From: an uncultured Collinsella sp.
GTDB lineage: Bacteria > Actinomycetota > Coriobacteriia > Coriobacteriales > Coriobacteriaceae
Length of the DNA stretch: 8,979 bases
Assembly: GCA_934621885.1 (NCBI GenBank)
Contig: CAKTUH010000020.1
Location: 1-8,979 of the forward strand
Reading direction: 5' to 3'
Position numbers and translations under genes: made by a program. Each line of letters begins with the position of its first letter. Position 1 is the first letter of the stretch. Positions 6,750 to 8,979 of the stretch are shown here, piece after piece. Under the pieces are notes generated by a model. It was not told the DNA's origin. It saw only the letters and a program-made list of their open reading frames with translations, and searched no databases.

Positions 6750-7664
6750 ATGCAGATCAACAAGGTCGCCTTTATCGGCAAGGGCGGCGTCGGCCTGCTC
6801 TATGGCAGCATGATCGCCCGGGCGCTCGGCAACGACGTCGTCGAATACGTCATGGACGATGCACGTTTCGAGCGTCACGCAAACGACGCGCTCACCGTCA
6901 ACGGCAAGCCCTGCGTACTCAAGTCCGTCCGCGCCAGCGAGGCAACGCCCACCGATCTGGTCATCCTGACGGTCAAGACCACCGGCCTCGACCAAGCACT
7001 CAAGACCATGGAGCGCATCGTGGGCCCCAGCACGCTCATTGCCTCGCTGTGCAACGGCATCACCAGCGAGCAAAAGATTGCCGAGCGCTTTGGCTGGGAG
7101 CACACCGTCCTGGGCATCTGCCAGGGCATGGACGCCGTATTCCTCAACGGCGCGCTCACGTTTACCAATGCGGGCGAAATCCGCTTTGGCGCGGCAGCCG
7201 GCACCGACCCCGCGACCGTCGCCGCCATCGACGAGCTCTACACGCATTGTGGCATCGCCCATACCGTCGAGGCCGACATCGCGCACCGCATGTGGGCCAA
7301 ACTCATGCTCAACGACGGCATCAACCAGACCTGCATGGCCTACGGCGGCACGTACGGAAGCGCCACGGAGCAGGGCTCCGAGCAGCGTCGCTGCTTTGTC
7401 TCCGCCATGCGCGAGACGCTTGCGGTCGCCAACGCCGAGGGCATCGAGCTCACCGAGAAAGACCTGACGCAGATGGTGCACCTCATCGAAGGACTCGACC
7501 CCGCCGGCATGCCCTCGATGGCACAGGACCGCGTCGCCCAGCGCAAAACCGAGGTCGAGGAATTCGCGGGCACCATCTGCCGCCTCGCGGCCAAGCACGA
7601 TATTCAGGCACCTCAAAACGAATGGCTCTATCAGCGTATTCGCGATATCGAGGCGAGCTGGTAG
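6750..7664 (+). CDS. 2-dehydropantoate 2-reductase family protein (PanE/ApbA type)
   Basis: This 304-residue enzyme belongs to the ketopantoate reductases, which use NADPH to reduce 2-dehydropantoate to pantoate for coenzyme A synthesis. It has an N-terminal Rossmann motif GKGGVG (10-15), Lys76 in TVKT, and Asn102 in LCNG. The helical C-terminal domain carries the catalytic Lys184 (MWAKLMLNDGIN) with Asn188 and Asn192 at the +4 and +8 positions seen in E. coli PanE, then Ser256 in PSMAQD and Glu268 in KTEVEEF with the same 12-residue spacing. All key residues are thus present. Start 6750 is chosen over 6741 on ribosome site spacing. No other pantothenate genes are nearby and the family has many relatives acting on other 2-oxo acids, so I give no gene symbol. 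It has its own promoter and a strong terminator. Confidence 0.9.
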   Translation: MQINKVAFIGKGGVGLLYGSMIARALGNDVVEYVMDDARFERHANDALTVNGKPCVLKSVRASEATPTDLVILTVKTTGLDQALKTMERIVGPSTLIASLCNGITSEQKIAERFGWEHTVLGICQGMDAVFLNGALTFTNAGEIRFGAAAGTDPATVAAIDELYTHCGIAHTVEADIAHRMWAKLMLNDGINQTCMAYGGTYGSATEQGSEQRRCFVSAMRETLAVANAEGIELTEKDLTQMVHLIEGLDPAGMPSMAQDRVAQRKTEVEEFAGTICRLAAKHDIQAPQNEWLYQRIRDIEASW

Positions 7665-7698
7665 CGCCGACGCGCCGCATTCAACAGCCCTAATAGCA

Positions 7699-7736
7699 AA
7701 AGCCGCCGCAAGGAACACTCCCCCTGCGGCGGCTTT
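7699..7736. terminator. Bidirectional intrinsic terminator after the reductase gene
   Basis: AAAGCCGCCGCA (7699-7710) pairs perfectly with TGCGGCGGCTTT (7725-7736) around a 14-base loop. TTTCATCTTTAT follows on the plus strand, and TTTTGCTATT follows on the minus strand. It lies between the reductase (+) and the small membrane protein gene (-), serving both converging transcripts. Confidence 0.9.
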
Positions 7737-7773
7737 CATCTTTATCTATGACCAGCGGTCAACCTCACAACCG

Positions 7774-7980
7774 CTAGCGTTGCGACTCCGGCATCTCGTC
7801 CTCGTCATCACGGCAAAGAGCCACGCCTGCGCTTCCCAGCAGCGCCGCCGCGATCAGCGCGCCAACCACAATAGGAGCAGCCCCGTATGACCCCTGCATA
7901 CCCGCGACGAGCGCGGCCGTAGGGCCAAGGCAGCCAAGTACCAATGCGACGGCGGCAACGGCAATATCTCGAGCGTTCAC
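7774..7980 (-). CDS. Small two-helix membrane protein of unknown function
   Basis: This 68-residue protein has two hydrophobic, Ala/Gly-rich segments, about 6-27 and 35-56, joined by a short loop (MQGSYGAA), and a highly charged acidic tail (CRDDEDEMPESQR). It should span the membrane twice with both ends on the same side. There is no lipobox and no recognised domain. The start is GTG at 7978-7980, with GGAGG ten bases upstream (7991-7995); a 9-bp hairpin abuts that ribosome site. Reasons to think it is real are the ribosome site, the clean two-helix pattern and the convergent terminator beyond its end. Its role is unknown. Confidence 0.72.
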   Translation of the reverse strand: MNARDIAVAAVALVLGCLGPTAALVAGMQGSYGAAPIVVGALIAAALLGSAGVALCRDDEDEMPESQR

Positions 7981-7990
7981 AAGACCACTT

Positions 7991-8019
7991 CCTCCATGAG
8001 AAAGACCTTATTTCTCATG
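7991..8019 (-). promoter_or_regulatory. Hairpin abutting the ribosome site of the small membrane protein gene
   Basis: CATGAGAAA (7995-8003) pairs perfectly over 9 bp with TTTCTCATG (8011-8019), with a 7-base loop. In the minus-strand transcript the stem ends at the first G of the GGAGG ribosome site (7991-7995). It could tune translation of the downstream gene, or alternatively be a DNA operator. Confidence 0.45.
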
Positions 8020-8034
8020 AACTAGTGTGCCCTG

Positions 8035-8048
8035 CGCCCATATGGGCG
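8035..8048. promoter_or_regulatory. Perfect 14-bp palindrome, possible protein-binding site
   Basis: CGCCCATATGGGCG reads the same on both strands. It has no spacer, so it suits a dimeric DNA-binding protein better than an RNA hairpin. It lies 55 bases before the small membrane protein start and overlaps a neighbouring inverted repeat (GGCGG at 8045-8049 with CCGCC at 8054-8058). No regulator is encoded here. Confidence 0.35.
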
Positions 8049-8095
8049 GCGTACCGCCACGGTAAGGGCTCTGTTAACTCAAGCGCATACATAGA

Positions 8096-8139
8096 ACGGG
8101 CATCTTTACGTTGCCCAAAAGCTCGGTAAAGACGCCCGT
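8096..8139 (-). terminator. Long stem-loop after the secreted protein gene, possible terminator
   Basis: ACGGGC-A-TCTTTAC (8096-8109) pairs with GTAAAGA-C-GCCCGT (8126-8139): 13 pairs, one mismatch, 16-base loop. It begins 27 bases after the stop of the gene at 8167-8943. The T-run after it on the minus strand is poor (TTCTATGT), so termination may be weak or factor-assisted. An alternative, shorter pairing GGGCA (8098-8102) with TGCCC (8112-8116) competes with it. Confidence 0.5.
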
Positions 8140-8166
8140 CCGCCAAACATCCGTGATGCAGAAAAA

Positions 8167-8943
8167 TTACCAACCGGTGTAGTAATCGGTGGTTCCGGCT
8201 GCGCAGCCGGAGTCATAGACCTTGCACTCACCCTTGGAACCGGTAAACGTGGAGCCTTGGGCCTTATCGCCCGCAGCCACGACGTAATAGCCATCCGAAT
8301 CGCGCCAAAAGCCCTCGGAATCCTGCGTCCACTCGCCCGTGCGGTGATGATAAAGCACATTGCTGCTGTAGTAGGTCTCGCGACGGCCGTTATAGTTGTT
8401 GACGCCGGCGGAGCGCGTTAGCCCCGAACCGTTCGCATAATACGCAGCTGCCGTGTAGGACGAGCCGTAGCTCGCGTTGCCATATGAAGCTTGGGCGGCC
8501 TCGGCAGCTTCCGCCTCGGCGGCCGCGGCCTCGAGCGCCTCGCGCTTAGCATCCTCGAGCGTGGTGCGCAGCTCGTCGAGCTCGGTCGACTTCGCGTCGA
8601 CCTCCTCCATCGTCAAAAGGCTGCCCGCACCGTCGATACAACCCTGCAGTACGGCGCGCTCGTCATCGGTGGCGTAGTCACCATACATGTTCATGATGAT
8701 CTGGGCACGGACCTCCAGGGAGTCACGCTTGGCCTCCATCGAGGCGTTCCACTCCTGCATGGAGCCAAAGCCGTCGCCGCGATAGTCGACGGGCTGCATC
8801 AGCGTCGCCTCGGACGGCACGGATCCGACGGTATCGGACAGTGTCGCCGCGTGGGCATCGGTTGCGCCGGCGCCCGCCAAAAGTGCCACGGTCAGAGCGG
8901 CGGAAAGGGCGGCGGCTTTCGGTTTTCGTGAATCGATCCTCAT
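8167..8943 (-). CDS. Secreted coiled-coil protein with C-terminal 3D/RlpA-like region
   Basis: This 258-residue protein is exported. Its signal peptide has basic residues RIDSRKPK, a hydrophobic run (11-25) and a likely cut after AHA (about 32). Residues about 63-150 are helical, ending in a Glu/Ala-rich coiled coil (ELDELRTTLEDAKREALEAA and on). A Tyr/Ser/Gly linker (152-175) leads to a C-terminal region (178-258) ending WRDSDGYYVVAAG, then KVYDSGC, then TTDYYTGW. Its three spaced aspartates (215, 244, 253) resemble the 3D domain, a double-psi barrel found in cell-wall lytic enzymes; Cys240 and Cys247 could form a disulfide. The domain match is by pattern only. A role at the cell wall is inference. 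ATG 8943 has GGAGG 11 bases upstream, rather far; no promoter is seen in the 36 bases remaining. Confidence 0.82.
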   Translation of the reverse strand: MRIDSRKPKAAALSAALTVALLAGAGATDAHAATLSDTVGSVPSEATLMQPVDYRGDGFGSMQEWNASMEAKRDSLEVRAQIIMNMYGDYATDDERAVLQGCIDGAGSLLTMEEVDAKSTELDELRTTLEDAKREALEAAAAEAEAAEAAQASYGNASYGSSYTAAAYYANGSGLTRSAGVNNYNGRRETYYSSNVLYHHRTGEWTQDSEGFWRDSDGYYVVAAGDKAQGSTFTGSKGECKVYDSGCAAGTTDYYTGW

Positions 8944-8979
8944 GTAGCTGGAAACCTCCGTAGTGCGTTTTTGCTGCGT

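Noticed and set aside
6729..7739. 336-codon minus-strand frame opposite the reductase gene
   Set aside because: Shadow of a gene with a complete set of PanE residues; the frame begins inside the terminator at 7699-7736.
7944..8129. 61-codon plus-strand frame over the small gene's leader
   Set aside because: It starts inside the opposite gene, has no ribosome site and spans the hairpin and palindrome region.

Overview
The window is ordinary bacterial chromosome, GC-rich with G/C-ending codons and strong GGAGG-type ribosome sites. My best guess is a Coriobacteriia gut actinobacterium of the Collinsella type. This rests on codon usage, the gene set (Fe-S aldo/keto reductase, single-permease amino acid ABC operon, Cys-containing secreted 3D-like protein) and general resemblance; no ribosomal RNA or marker gene is present to prove it. 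There are nine genes (one cut by the window edge), no tRNA or rRNA, no insertion sequence, phage or CRISPR.

Layout: 1-174 is the 3' end of a flavodoxin gene (+). A two-way terminator (234-272) separates it from a converging minus-strand operon of a polar amino acid ABC importer, read from high to low coordinates: lipoprotein substrate-binding protein (2539-3399), permease with an unusual secreted N-terminal domain (1061-2422), ATPase (296-1048). A promoter with overlapping inverted repeats precedes the binding-protein gene, and a stem-loop between binding protein and permease probably limits read-through so that more binding protein than membrane parts is made. Further right on the minus strand are endonuclease IV (nfo, 3547-4413) and an aldo/keto reductase with two 4Fe-4S motifs (4512-5699); a 63-base imperfect palindrome lies between them.

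From 5862 the plus strand carries a metal-dependent cyclase/hydrolase (5862-6632) and, behind its own promoter and hairpin leader, a ketopantoate reductase family enzyme (6750-7664). A two-way terminator (7699-7736) closes this block. The last part is again minus strand: a 68-residue two-helix membrane protein (7774-7980), a 186-base intergenic stretch rich in inverted repeats, and a secreted coiled-coil protein with a C-terminal region resembling the 3D/RlpA-like double-psi barrel (8167-8943).

Only the three ABC genes clearly work together. The others look like single-gene housekeeping or metabolic units. I found no wholly new system. The points most worth a second look are the permease's extra extracytoplasmic domain, the loss of the usual ammonium-binding Asp in the binding protein, the palindromic element at 4434-4496, the secreted 3D-like protein, and the structured intergenic region before the small membrane protein gene.
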